From the NCBI GenBank assembly GCA_019118885.1, contig DWYB01000053.1, positions 1 to 44,191 on the forward strand: a stretch of DNA of 44,191 nt. The letters run 5' to 3'. This stretch comes from Candidatus Mediterraneibacter surreyensis. GTDB lineage: Bacteria; Bacillota; Clostridia; Lachnospirales; Lachnospiraceae. The translations under genes and the position numbers were made by a program. The notes below the pieces were generated by a model. That model had not been told where the DNA came from. It worked only from the letters and a program-made list of their open reading frames with translations, and did no database searches. Position 1 is the stretch's first letter; every line of letters begins with the position of its first letter. Of the stretch, positions 1 through 7,772 are shown in pieces.

Positions 1-280
1 AAAGCCTTTTCTTCTCATTTTAGAAAGAGACGAAAAGGCTTGATTTCCGTGGTACCACTCTTATTCATCCGCCCGGGAGCAGATGCACTCATTGATTCTG
101 TAACGGGAATTCCCGCTTCCGGCTGCCTGTGTCACTCGACGAGGTTCTTACAAGTTCACCGAAAGAACTCCAAGATGAGTTCAGAGTTTACGCTGCTGCC
201 TCACACCTCCCGGCAGCTCTCTGGAAACGATACGCTCCTACTACTTCTCTTCTTTGTCTTTGCAATATACTCAATTATTA
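1..280 (-). promoter_or_regulatory. T-box leader, probable leucine specifier; downstream gene lies beyond the left edge
   Basis: Read on the minus strand, 61-47 carries the conserved T-box core AGAGTGGTACCACGG. It is followed by a terminator hairpin whose 10-bp arms are 32-41 and 2-11. Upstream, about 240-120, lies a Stem I-like region. The sequence CTGAACTCATCTTGGAG places a candidate CTC (Leu) specifier at 179-177. The TGGT of the T-box bulge would pair with a tRNA whose discriminator base is A, which fits tRNA-Leu. T-boxes sense uncharged tRNA and control aminoacyl-tRNA synthetase or amino-acid genes, so a leucine-related gene such as leuS is expected to the left. The class is clear from the core and terminator; the specifier is read by eye without a folded model. 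Confidence 0.85.
2..41 (-). terminator. Terminator hairpin of the left-edge T-box
   Basis: Perfect 10-bp arms at 2-11 and 32-41 surround a 20-nt loop. This is the terminator that competes with the antiterminator formed by the T-box core at 47-61. The U-run that should follow on the minus strand falls at the window edge. Confidence 0.75.
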
Positions 281-312
281 TAGAAAGAACCTTAAAATAA
301 GTCAAGGGAATT

Positions 313-852
313 TTACACTCCTCTTTTGACTTTTGGCTCCCACAGAATTATTTCACCACTCTCCATACTTTTCTTCACATCAATGATCCGCTGATTGGAC
401 GATCCGCGGAACACCAGCCTGATATCCTTCAGTGCTTCCACAAATCTCCCGTCCACAAGCACATCTATCATGGACAGCATTTCGTCCGTATACTCACATC
501 TTGCTCGGCTTTCGCTGAGCAGTTCTTTGTCATAGAGATAGCCGGTATAACACCAGATGTTTTTCTCTGGGTACTGCTCTCTCACTTTTCTTAAGAGCTG
601 TACGAGCACCTGCTGATTCTGAGGTTCAAAAGGCTCTCCTCCGAGCAGTGACAGCCCGTTTACATATTCCGGTGAAAGAGCATCCAGAATCTCCCGCTCT
701 GTCTCATCTGTATATTCCTTTCCATAACCGAAATCCCATGTATCCTGATTAAAGCATCCCGGACAGTGATGGGTACAGCCGGAAACGAAGAGGGAGACTC
801 TGACTCCCTCTCCGTTGGCGATATCGCATTTCTTAATTTCTCCGTAATACAT
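313..852 (-). CDS. nrdG: Anaerobic ribonucleotide reductase activating protein NrdG
   Basis: This is a radical-SAM enzyme that uses a 4Fe-4S cluster and S-adenosylmethionine to place the glycyl radical on NrdD, allowing dNTP synthesis without oxygen. The cluster motif is visible near residues 26-33 as CTHHCPGC (CxxxCxxC), and a glycine-rich LLGGEPF segment follows near residue 69. The length of 179 aa is typical. It begins 16 bases after the nrdD stop codon, so the two are co-transcribed. The ATG at 852 has only a weak purine-rich site upstream, consistent with translation coupled to nrdD. It shares the NrdR-type promoter at 3120-3172. Confidence 0.95.
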   Translation of the reverse strand: MYYGEIKKCDIANGEGVRVSLFVSGCTHHCPGCFNQDTWDFGYGKEYTDETEREILDALSPEYVNGLSLLGGEPFEPQNQQVLVQLLRKVREQYPEKNIWCYTGYLYDKELLSESRARCEYTDEMLSMIDVLVDGRFVEALKDIRLVFRGSSNQRIIDVKKSMESGEIILWEPKVKRGV

Positions 853-868
853 GATAAGTTTCGCTTTC

Positions 869-3028
869 TTATAAGTGTAATACTCTTTCCTTAATCTCCT
901 GCGTCCTGCCCTGATTCCAGAACTGGGTTCCGATATAACCGCAGGTACGTCTCGCCACGTTCAACTTATCCTGATCTCTGTTGCCGCAATGCGGGCACTC
1001 CCACTCGAGCTTGCCGTCTTCCGTCGTCACGATCTGGATCTCTCCGTCGTATCCGCATACCTGGCAGTAATCGCTCTTTGTGTTCAGCTCCGCATACATG
1101 ATATTATCGTAGATAAAACGCATCACCTGGAGCACTGCCGGTATGTTGTCCTGCATATTCGGCACTTCCACATAGCTGATCGCACCTCCTGTGGAAAGCG
1201 CCTGGAACTGAGACTCAAATTTCAGCTTGGAGAATGCATCGATTTCTTCCGTCACATGTACATGATAGCTGTTTGTAATATAGCTCTTGTCCGTCACACC
1301 CGGCACAATGCCGAATCTCTTCTGCAGACATTTTGCGAATTTATAAGTTGTGCTCTCGATCGGTGATCCGTAAATGCTGAATCCTATATTCGTTTCTTCT
1401 TTCCACTTGTCACATGCCTCGTTCATATGTTTCATTACATCCAGAGCAAACGGCGTTGCTTCCGGATCAGTATGGGATTTGCCTGTCATGTACTTCACAC
1501 ATTCATACAGCCCTGCATAACCAAGGGAGATCGTGGAATATCCGCCGTAGAGCAGCTTATCGATAGGCTCGCCTTTTTTCAGCCGCGCCAGCGCGCCGTA
1601 CTGCCAGAGAATCGGCGCCGCGTCCGAGAGTGTTCCTTTCAATCTGTTGTGTCTGCACATCAGGGCACGGTAGCACAGATCCAGTCTGTCATCGAAGATC
1701 TTCCAGAATTTGTCCATATCTCCGCCTGAAGAAAGCGCCACATCTACAAGATTAATTGTTACGACTCCCTGGTTGAAACGTCCGTAGAATTTATATTCTC
1801 CGTTCTCGTCTTTCCACGGGCTCAATGCACTTCTGCAGCCCATCACAGGGAAACAGTTTCCTTCTTTGAGTTCTTTCATCTTCTTCTCGGAAATGTAATC
1901 CGGAACAAGACGTTTTGACGTACATTTTGCGGCAAGCTCAGTCAGATAATAGTACGGTGTTCCCTCATCTACGTTATCTTCCTCAAGCACATAGATCAGT
2001 TTCGGGAACGCCGGCGTTACCCAGACTCCCGCCTCGTTCTTTACACCCTGATAACGCTGCTTGAGCGTCTCTTCGATGATCATTGCAAGGTCTTTTTTCT
2101 CCGCCTCGGTTTTTGCCTCATTTAAATACATAAATACTGTAAGAAACGGAGCCTGTCCGTTTGTCGTCATCAGTGTAATAACCTGATATTCGATAGTCTG
2201 GACACCTTTTGTGATCTCCTTTTTCAGACGTCCTTCCACGATCTCGTTAAGCTGGTCCGCCGGACAGTCAAAACCGATCACACGCATCTCTTCTTCCACT
2301 TCCGCGCGGATCTTATCTCTTGAAACCTGCACAAACGGCGCCAGATGAGCAAGGGAAATACTCTGTCCGCCGTACTGGTTGCTGGCCACCTGAGCGATGA
2401 TCTGTGTGGCGATATTACATGCAGTTGAAAAACTGTGAGGCTTCTCGATCATAGTACCGCTGATAACAGTACCGTTCTGCAGCATATCCTCCAGATTTAC
2501 CAGATCGCAGTTGTGCATGTGCTGCGCATAGTAATCCGAATCGTGGAAATGGATGATTCCCTGTTTATCCGCCTCCACGATATCCTCCGGAAGAAGCATC
2601 CTCTGGGTAAGATCGCGGCTTACTTCTCCTGCCATGTAGTCTCTCTGTACGCTGTTGACCGCCGGATTCTTGTTGGAGTTTTCCTGTTTCACGTCCTCAT
2701 TATTACACTCGATCAGGGAAAGAATCCTGTTATCCGTCGTGTTTGCCTTGCGGACAAGGGAACGCTTATAACGGTATCTGACATATCTCCTTGCAAGGTC
2801 AAAAGCTCCCGTCGCCATGATCTGATTTTCCACCATATCCTGTATCTCCTCAACGGATACGGCGCGGTTCAGTTTATTGCACTTGAATTCTACGAACTCA
2901 GCGATATCATCGATCTGAGCGTCCGTCAGGCTTCTGCTCTCAGACTTTGTATCCGCTTTTGTGACCGCCCTTATGATTTTTTTAATGTCGAATGCTTCTT
3001 CAGAACCATTTCTTTTAATAATCTTCAT
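869..3028 (-). CDS. nrdD: Anaerobic ribonucleoside-triphosphate reductase NrdD
   Basis: This is the class III ribonucleotide reductase, a cytosolic glycyl-radical enzyme reducing NTPs to dNTPs in anaerobes. The 719 residues begin with an ATP-cone allosteric domain (about 1-95, starting MKIIKRNGSEEAFD). The catalytic barrel follows. The C-terminal part holds four zinc-binding cysteines (CQVCG and CPHCG) and then the glycyl-radical loop RRTCGYIGTQ near residue 695. A strong AAGGAGAG ribosome site precedes the ATG at 3028. It is first in the nrdD-nrdG operon, and the upstream promoter contains two NrdR boxes. Nothing is truncated and all hallmark residues are present. Confidence 0.97.
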   Translation of the reverse strand: MKIIKRNGSEEAFDIKKIIRAVTKADTKSESRSLTDAQIDDIAEFVEFKCNKLNRAVSVEEIQDMVENQIMATGAFDLARRYVRYRYKRSLVRKANTTDNRILSLIECNNEDVKQENSNKNPAVNSVQRDYMAGEVSRDLTQRMLLPEDIVEADKQGIIHFHDSDYYAQHMHNCDLVNLEDMLQNGTVISGTMIEKPHSFSTACNIATQIIAQVASNQYGGQSISLAHLAPFVQVSRDKIRAEVEEEMRVIGFDCPADQLNEIVEGRLKKEITKGVQTIEYQVITLMTTNGQAPFLTVFMYLNEAKTEAEKKDLAMIIEETLKQRYQGVKNEAGVWVTPAFPKLIYVLEEDNVDEGTPYYYLTELAAKCTSKRLVPDYISEKKMKELKEGNCFPVMGCRSALSPWKDENGEYKFYGRFNQGVVTINLVDVALSSGGDMDKFWKIFDDRLDLCYRALMCRHNRLKGTLSDAAPILWQYGALARLKKGEPIDKLLYGGYSTISLGYAGLYECVKYMTGKSHTDPEATPFALDVMKHMNEACDKWKEETNIGFSIYGSPIESTTYKFAKCLQKRFGIVPGVTDKSYITNSYHVHVTEEIDAFSKLKFESQFQALSTGGAISYVEVPNMQDNIPAVLQVMRFIYDNIMYAELNTKSDYCQVCGYDGEIQIVTTEDGKLEWECPHCGNRDQDKLNVARRTCGYIGTQFWNQGRTQEIKERVLHL

Positions 3029-3119
3029 TCTGCCCTCTCCTTAATTGTCTCTATTCAGAACAGTCCCCACATCCGCCCGGCGGTTCTTCCTGTAAGGTCT
3101 ATATATCTGTCTGAAATCC

Positions 3120-3148
3120 ATTCTAATACAAAATATAGTGTAATGCAA
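3120..3148 (-). promoter_or_regulatory. nrdDG promoter
   Basis: On the minus strand TTGCAT (3148-3143) and TAGAAT (3125-3120) are separated by exactly 17 bases. The whole spacer is occupied by the proximal NrdR box, so bound repressor would block RNA polymerase directly. Confidence 0.7.
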
Positions 3149-3172
3149 TCCCCAAAACACATTATCATGTAT
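3126..3172 (-). promoter_or_regulatory. Tandem NrdR boxes controlling nrdDG
   Basis: Two 16-bp sites fit the NrdR palindrome acaCwAtATaTwGtgt. The distal box is ATACATGATAATGTGT (3172-3157) and the proximal box is ACACTATATTTTGTAT (3141-3126). By eye they match about 13 and 14 of 16 positions. They are 15 bp apart, so their centres are 31 bp or three helical turns apart, as usual for NrdR pairs. NrdR is an ATP/dATP-sensing repressor of ribonucleotide reductase genes; its own gene is not in this window. Confidence 0.82.
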
Positions 3173-3303
3173 TTTCAGAACAACACTATTCTCTATATAG
3201 ATTATCAAGAAAAAGAAATCATTTTATATTTTTGTAATGACAACAGATTCTCTTTTATAAAATATTCTGTTATTTTCAAAAAACAATCACTAACTAACAA
3301 AAT

Positions 3304-3342
3304 GGACAGCCTTTATTCAGATGCTCCAAATAAAGACTGTCC
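3304..3342 (-). terminator. Terminator after the AgcS symporter
   Basis: Inverted repeat with arms at 3304-3316 and 3330-3342 (13 bp, one mismatch pair). On the minus strand it is followed by ATTTTG. It lies 34 bases beyond the symporter stop codon and would separate it from the nrdDG promoter. Confidence 0.7.
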
Positions 3343-3375
3343 TTTCCACTATAGCAAATAAATTACCAATCCTGT

Positions 3376-4788
3376 CTATTTCATCGTTTTGAGCCTCGTA
3401 AAGTAGTCTTTCGATTCTTTTACAACGACTCCATTCAATGCCAGCAGCGCCACAAGGTTCGGGAACGCCATCAGCGCATTAAATACATCCGCAATATTCC
3501 ACACTGCAGCTACTGTCATGTAAGGCCCGATAAAGACTGCAGCAATATACAGCCATCTGTACCCCTTTACCACGGATTTGTTTCTGTTAAAGAGATATTC
3601 CACACAGCGTTCTCCATAATAGTTCCATCCGAGTATCGTCGTAAATGCGAAGAACACAAGACAGATCATCAGCGAGAACGTTGCCACTTCCGGCGGAAAC
3701 GGAAGCCCTTTCTGGAATGCGTCCATCGTAATCTCCACGCCTTCCAGATCCGGATTCATCCATGATCCTGCGATCACAACAGAAATACCTGTCATCGTAC
3801 AGATTACGATCGTGTCGATAAAAGTTCCTGTCATCGATACAAGTCCCTGACGCGCCGGTTCTTTCGTCACCGCTGCCGCTGCCGCGATCGGAGCGCTTCC
3901 AAGTCCTGATTCATTGGAAAAGATACCCCTCGCGATACCCTGCTGCATTGCAACCACCATGCTTCCCATAGCGCCGCCTGCAAGCGCACTGCCTGTAAAT
4001 GCGGATTTCACAATAGATACAACCGCCGCCGGAACCGCTGTAATATTTGTAAAGATAATAATCAGTCCCAGCACGACATACAGAACCGCCATGAATGGTA
4101 CAACGATCTCAGATACTTTCGCGATTCTTTTGATTCCTCCGATCACGACCAGTCCGACGCAGAGAGTCAGAATGATACATGTGATCACCGTGCTCCATGA
4201 ATATGTTCTTCCAAACAGCGAAACCACATTGTTCGCATTCGGATCAAAGAAGTTCGTCACTGCGGATGAAATACTGTTCACCTGAGTAAATGTACCGATT
4301 CCGAAAAGACCTACACATGCGCCGAAAAACGCAAAGATCTTAGCCAGCCATTTCCAATTCTTTCCCATACCATTCTCAATATAATAGAACGGTCCTCCGA
4401 GAATGTGTCCGTCCTTGTCCACAGTACGGTACTTAATCGCCAGCAGTCCTTCTGCATACTTTGTGGCCATTCCGAAAAACGCAGCCACGATCATCCAGAA
4501 CAGCGCTCCCGGTCCTCCGGCTGCAAGCGCAGTCGCCACACCGGCGATATTTCCGGTTCCGATCGTCGCGGACAGTGCGGTACACAGCGCCCCGAAACTG
4601 GTCACTTCCCCGTGTCCTTCTTCTTCATTTTTGATCATGAATTTGAATGCTTTGCCGAGATGCCTTACCTGTAAAAGCCCCAGCCTGACTGTGAGTAGAA
4701 ATCCTGTAAACAGGATAAGAAGAATCAGCGGCAGCCCCCACACAGCGCCCTGAACTGCAGTAATGATTTTGTTGATCTGCTCCAACAT
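3376..4788 (-). CDS. Alanine/glycine:cation symporter, AgcS family
   Basis: A membrane transporter of the alanine or glycine:sodium symporter family (AgcS/AlsT), taking up small neutral amino acids with Na+. The 470 residues and roughly eleven hydrophobic segments are normal for the family. Family-typical stretches include GAVWGLPLILL near residue 14, ALSATIGTGNIAGVA near 72-86 and GIFSNESGLGSAPIAAA near 288-304. The ATG at 4788 has a GGAGG site at 4802-4798, directly after the 3' end of the glycine riboswitch. This points to glycine as substrate or signal. Alanine is equally possible as a transported substrate. Confidence 0.93.
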   Translation of the reverse strand: MLEQINKIITAVQGAVWGLPLILLILFTGFLLTVRLGLLQVRHLGKAFKFMIKNEEEGHGEVTSFGALCTALSATIGTGNIAGVATALAAGGPGALFWMIVAAFFGMATKYAEGLLAIKYRTVDKDGHILGGPFYYIENGMGKNWKWLAKIFAFFGACVGLFGIGTFTQVNSISSAVTNFFDPNANNVVSLFGRTYSWSTVITCIILTLCVGLVVIGGIKRIAKVSEIVVPFMAVLYVVLGLIIIFTNITAVPAAVVSIVKSAFTGSALAGGAMGSMVVAMQQGIARGIFSNESGLGSAPIAAAAAVTKEPARQGLVSMTGTFIDTIVICTMTGISVVIAGSWMNPDLEGVEITMDAFQKGLPFPPEVATFSLMICLVFFAFTTILGWNYYGERCVEYLFNRNKSVVKGYRWLYIAAVFIGPYMTVAAVWNIADVFNALMAFPNLVALLALNGVVVKESKDYFTRLKTMK

Positions 4789-4800
4789 TCCTTTATACCT

Positions 4801-4950
4801 CCATCCTTTTGCCTGAGAGACTCACGTTTTCGCTCCGTTTTCCCGCATGAACAGGAATACCAAAGCATCAACGCTTACACCTTCGGCGCCCTTCTACAGA
4901 TATACCGCCTTGCCTTTCCGGTATGGTACTGTAAAAGAGACTCTCCTGAG
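4801..4950 (-). promoter_or_regulatory. Glycine riboswitch, single aptamer
   Basis: On the minus strand the leader contains GGAGAGTCTC (4946-4937), then CGCCGAAGGTGTAAGC in the middle, and at the 3' end CTCTCAGGCAAAAGGAT. These are the conserved blocks of the glycine riboswitch. Only one aptamer is seen, with no tandem copy. The 3' end runs straight into the symporter ribosome site at 4802-4798 and no terminator intervenes, so control is probably at translation initiation. The sign of the response cannot be told from sequence. Confidence 0.9.
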
Positions 4951-4984
4951 TACTTTTTCACTGTGTATTGACACAGCAAAATAA

Positions 4985-5013
4985 AGGATAGCACTAGTGG
5001 AATATAAATGCAA
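4985..5013 (-). promoter_or_regulatory. Promoter of the riboswitch-symporter transcript
   Basis: TTGCAT (5013-5008) and TATCCT (4990-4985) on the minus strand are separated by 17 bases. This places the start about 30 bases upstream of the aptamer. The left end of the long palindrome at 5016 abuts this promoter. Confidence 0.5.
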
Positions 5014-5015
5014 GT

Positions 5016-5392
5016 GTAAATTTGTGTTTGCCAGAGAGACATTCCTTGATAAAACATCCAAAAACCAATCGGATACAATGGAATGACATATATATTCGGA
5101 TCAGTGGGGATTATGATACTTCCGGCTCCGGTTACAGGACGTAAGACAAAGTAACAAGCCTGCAATATGGCTAAATACGATCAAGCAAATGAAGCAACTC
5201 GTTTCACTCAGACAACTTCATTTGCTTGATCAACGCCATATCACAGGCTTTAACTTTGTCTAACGCCCTTACACAGTCACCGTCAGCATCATAATCCCCA
5301 CTGATCCGAAAGGTACGTCATATCGGCTGTATCCGTTTGATTTTCTGTGTTCATCCAGGCGGAAGTGTCTCTCCGACAATCGCGGAATTTAC
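5016..5392. repeat. Long imperfect palindrome A1 (family A)
   Basis: About 377 bp that fold back on themselves around position 5205. Perfect inner arms are 5179-5194 and 5216-5231 (16 bp, 21-nt loop). A second perfect 21-bp pair is 5097-5117 with 5288-5308. Looser pairing (GGAGAGAC, CGGATACA, and GTAAATT at the termini) extends to both ends. A related copy, A2, is at 34946-35207 in the same orientation, with the same outer modules but a shorter tip. A 96-residue open frame at 4875-5165 crosses the riboswitch and this arm and is not credible as a gene. Function unknown: mobile palindromic repeat, structured RNA or processing/termination signal. Confidence 0.85.
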
Positions 5393-5457
5393 AGACAAGC
5401 AATCAAAAGGATAGACTTTATTGACGAAGTTCCGCTTTCTTCTGGTTTGTACAAGTT
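5391..5457. repeat. Module B1, smaller hairpin following A1
   Basis: An imperfect hairpin directly after A1 that aligns with 35205-35270 after A2. Shared pieces include GAATTTACAGA, GACTTTAT/AACTTTAT and GTTCC. The internal pairing is weaker than in the A2 copy. Because it follows palindrome A in both places, A and B seem to form one composite unit. Confidence 0.55.
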
Positions 5458-5756
5458 TTTGTTGAAGAATGGCTCTGCGGCTGAAAAAAGTGTACTGACC
5501 GGATGAGACAGCAGAAAAAGAAGATACTGCATAAGCTATGCATCGACATGGAGTGTTCCGAATACACCTCGTTCTCCATGTTAGCGATATTAAAATGCGA
5601 GTTCCAATGGACGAGCATTTTGATATTGCGTTACATGGATTCGAGGGGATGAGGTAAAGCGGGTCGGCATAGCGTTGCGGTACCTTCTTTTTCTGCGTCC
5701 GCTATTTGATTAGTATATCTTTTCTACTATAGCGGAATCTGTTCAACAAATACAAA
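5453..5756. repeat. Long imperfect palindrome C1, ends next to the thrS stop
   Basis: About 300 bp folding around position 5605. Inner arms are 5576-5598 and 5615-5638 with a 16-nt loop. Further out GCAGAAAAAGAAG (5511-5523) pairs with a matching stretch near 5682-5694, and TTTTTGTTGAA (5456-5466) pairs with TTCAACAAATA (5742-5752). The left arm carries a private side hairpin, ACATGGAG/CTCCATGT at 5546-5553 and 5574-5581. The right end lies 2 bases from the thrS stop codon (5759-5761), so this is also where thrS transcription would end. A 66-residue open frame at 5418-5618 is only the shadow of the arm. Confidence 0.8.
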
Positions 5757-5758
5757 TT

Positions 5759-7660
5759 TTATTTCTTCAGATCAATCTCTTCTTTGATCTTCTCTACAAA
5801 CTCTCCAAGTCCGCACTGTCCTTCATCGCCATTTTTTCTGCTTCTGACGGACACTTTTTCTTCTTCCTCTTCTTTTGCACCGACTACGAGCATGTACGGG
5901 ATCTTCTTCATCTGGGCCTCGCGGATCTTGTATCCGATCTTTTCAGCTCGGGTATCGATCTCGGCGCGGATGCCTGCTGCCTGCAGTTCGTTCAGGACTT
6001 TCGTGCCGTACTCCATATGTTTGTCGGAAATCGGCAGGACTTTCACCTGTACCGGTGCAAGCCATGTCGGGAACGCGCCTGCGAAGTGCTCGATCAGGAT
6101 ACCGATGAAACGCTCGATAGAACCGAACACAACACGATGGATCATGATCGGTCTGTGCTTCTCCCCGTCTGCTCCTGTATATTCCAGATCGAACCGCAGC
6201 GGGAGCTGGAAATCGAGCTGGATCGTACCGCACTGCCATGTTCTTCCAATGGAATCTTCCAGATGGAAGTCGATCTTCGGTCCGTAAAACGCGCCGTCCC
6301 CTTCATTTACGACATAGGAAAGACCGATATCATCGAGGGCTGCTCTGAGGGCGTCTGTCGCCATCTCCCAGTCTTCATCGCTCCCCATGCTGTCCTCCGG
6401 GCGTGTAGAAAGCTCTACATGATATTTGAATCCGAAGAGGCTGTATACTTCGTCGATCAGTTTTACAACGCCTTTGATCTCGTCCTTGATCTGCTCCGGA
6501 GTCATGAAGATATGCGCATCGTCCTGTGTAAAGCAGCGCACGCGCATCAGTCCGTGGAGCTGTCCGGATTTCTCATGGCGGTGCACCAGACCGAGCTCAC
6601 CCATACGGATCGGAAGATCACGATAGGAACGCGGTTCTGACTCATATACAAGGATACCGCCCGGACAGTTCATCGGCTTGATGGCAAAATCCACATCATC
6701 GATCACTGTTGTATACATATTTTCTTTATAGTGATCCCAGTGTCCGGAAGTTTCCCACAGATGACGGCTCAGCATGATCGGCGTGCTGATCTCCACGTAT
6801 CCTGCCTTGCGGTGGATTTCTCTCCAGTAGTCGAGCAGTGTGTTCTTAAGCACCATGCCGTTCGGCAGGAAGAACGGAAATCCGGGTCCCTCCTCACGCA
6901 TCATAAACAGCCCCAGCTCTTTTCCGAGTTTTCTGTGATCACGCTTCTTCGCCTCTTCGAGCATAGTCAGATACTCTTCCAGTTCCGCTTTCTTCGGGAA
7001 CGCAGTACCATAAATTCTCTGAAGCATCTTATTGTGCTCGTCGCCTCTCCAGTATGCGCCTGCAAGGCTTGTCAGCTTGAAAGCTTTTACCGGTTTGGTA
7101 GTCATAAGGTGAGGACCTGCACAGAGATCTGTAAATTCCCCCTGGGAATAGAAACTGATCGTCTCATCCTCAGGCAGGTCTTCGATCAACTCTACTTTGT
7201 ACGGCTCGTCTTTCTCTTTAAAGTACTCGATCGCCTCATTTCTCGGCATCGTATACTGTTTGATCTCAAGGTTCTCCTTGACGATCTTCTTCATCTCCGC
7301 CTCGATCTTCTCCAGATCTTCTGACGTAAACGGAGTCTCTCTGTCTACATCATAATAGAATCCGTCTGCAATTGACGGTCCGATGGCAAGCTTTGTCTCA
7401 GGATACAGGCGCTTGATCGCCTGCGCCATAATATGGGAAGCTGTATGGCGGAACGCTCCCTTTCCTTTTTCATCGTTAAATGTCAGGATACTAAGCTCGC
7501 AGTCATGGTCGATCACCGTCCTCAGATCAACGATTTCTCCGTCAACTTCACCGGATGTAGCAACTCTGGCAAGTCCTTCACTGATATCAGCAGCGATCTC
7601 ATATACACTCTTTGGTTCCTGATACTCTTTAAATGAGCCGTCTTTTAATGTGATCTTCAT
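5759..7660 (-). CDS. thrS: Threonyl-tRNA synthetase
   Basis: A class II aminoacyl-tRNA synthetase charging tRNA-Thr. The 633 residues hold an N-terminal TGS domain (about 1-60), the editing/SAD domain (HTASHIMAQA near residue 72), the catalytic core and the C-terminal anticodon-binding domain (about 535-633). MNCPGG near 333 is part of the zinc/active-site region. Motif 2 is RVRCFTQDDAHIF and motif 3 contains GSIERFIGILIEHF. The length matches bacterial ThrRS. The ATG at 7660 follows an AAGGAAGAGG site. It stands alone behind a Thr T-box, and the long palindrome C1 starts just past its stop codon. Confidence 0.98.
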   Translation of the reverse strand: MKITLKDGSFKEYQEPKSVYEIAADISEGLARVATSGEVDGEIVDLRTVIDHDCELSILTFNDEKGKGAFRHTASHIMAQAIKRLYPETKLAIGPSIADGFYYDVDRETPFTSEDLEKIEAEMKKIVKENLEIKQYTMPRNEAIEYFKEKDEPYKVELIEDLPEDETISFYSQGEFTDLCAGPHLMTTKPVKAFKLTSLAGAYWRGDEHNKMLQRIYGTAFPKKAELEEYLTMLEEAKKRDHRKLGKELGLFMMREEGPGFPFFLPNGMVLKNTLLDYWREIHRKAGYVEISTPIMLSRHLWETSGHWDHYKENMYTTVIDDVDFAIKPMNCPGGILVYESEPRSYRDLPIRMGELGLVHRHEKSGQLHGLMRVRCFTQDDAHIFMTPEQIKDEIKGVVKLIDEVYSLFGFKYHVELSTRPEDSMGSDEDWEMATDALRAALDDIGLSYVVNEGDGAFYGPKIDFHLEDSIGRTWQCGTIQLDFQLPLRFDLEYTGADGEKHRPIMIHRVVFGSIERFIGILIEHFAGAFPTWLAPVQVKVLPISDKHMEYGTKVLNELQAAGIRAEIDTRAEKIGYKIREAQMKKIPYMLVVGAKEEEEEKVSVRSRKNGDEGQCGLGEFVEKIKEEIDLKK

Positions 7661-7746
7661 TTTCCTCTTCCTTTCTTTTTATCTCTTCTTTGTTTTCCGG
7701 CTGACTCAGATGAAAAGTTCTATATACATAATTTTATAGAAAACAA

Positions 7747-7772
7747 AAGAGACATTCCACGGAATGTCTCTT
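7747..7772 (-). terminator. T-box terminator hairpin before thrS
   Basis: Perfect 12-bp arms at 7747-7758 and 7761-7772 followed on the minus strand by a T-rich run. This is the attenuator that the T-box antiterminator disrupts. Confidence 0.88.

Noticed and set aside
40-329. Two overlapping open frames at the left end
   Set aside because: They are antisense to the T-box leader.
2435-3361. Long plus-strand open frame of 308 residues
   Set aside because: It is the antisense shadow of nrdD and runs through the NrdR promoter; it has no ribosome site and its composition is unlike a protein.
4875-5165. 96-residue minus-strand open frame
   Set aside because: It overlaps the glycine riboswitch and the arm of palindrome A1. 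Its hydrophobic look comes from AT-rich repeat sequence.
5179-5231. Possible CRISPR-type or tandem repeat unit in the 5-kb gap
   Set aside because: The repeats are inverted arms of one hairpin, not spaced direct repeats; there are no cas genes.
5418-5618. 66-residue minus-strand open frame
   Set aside because: It lies wholly in modules B1/C1, which are palindromic; no ribosome site.
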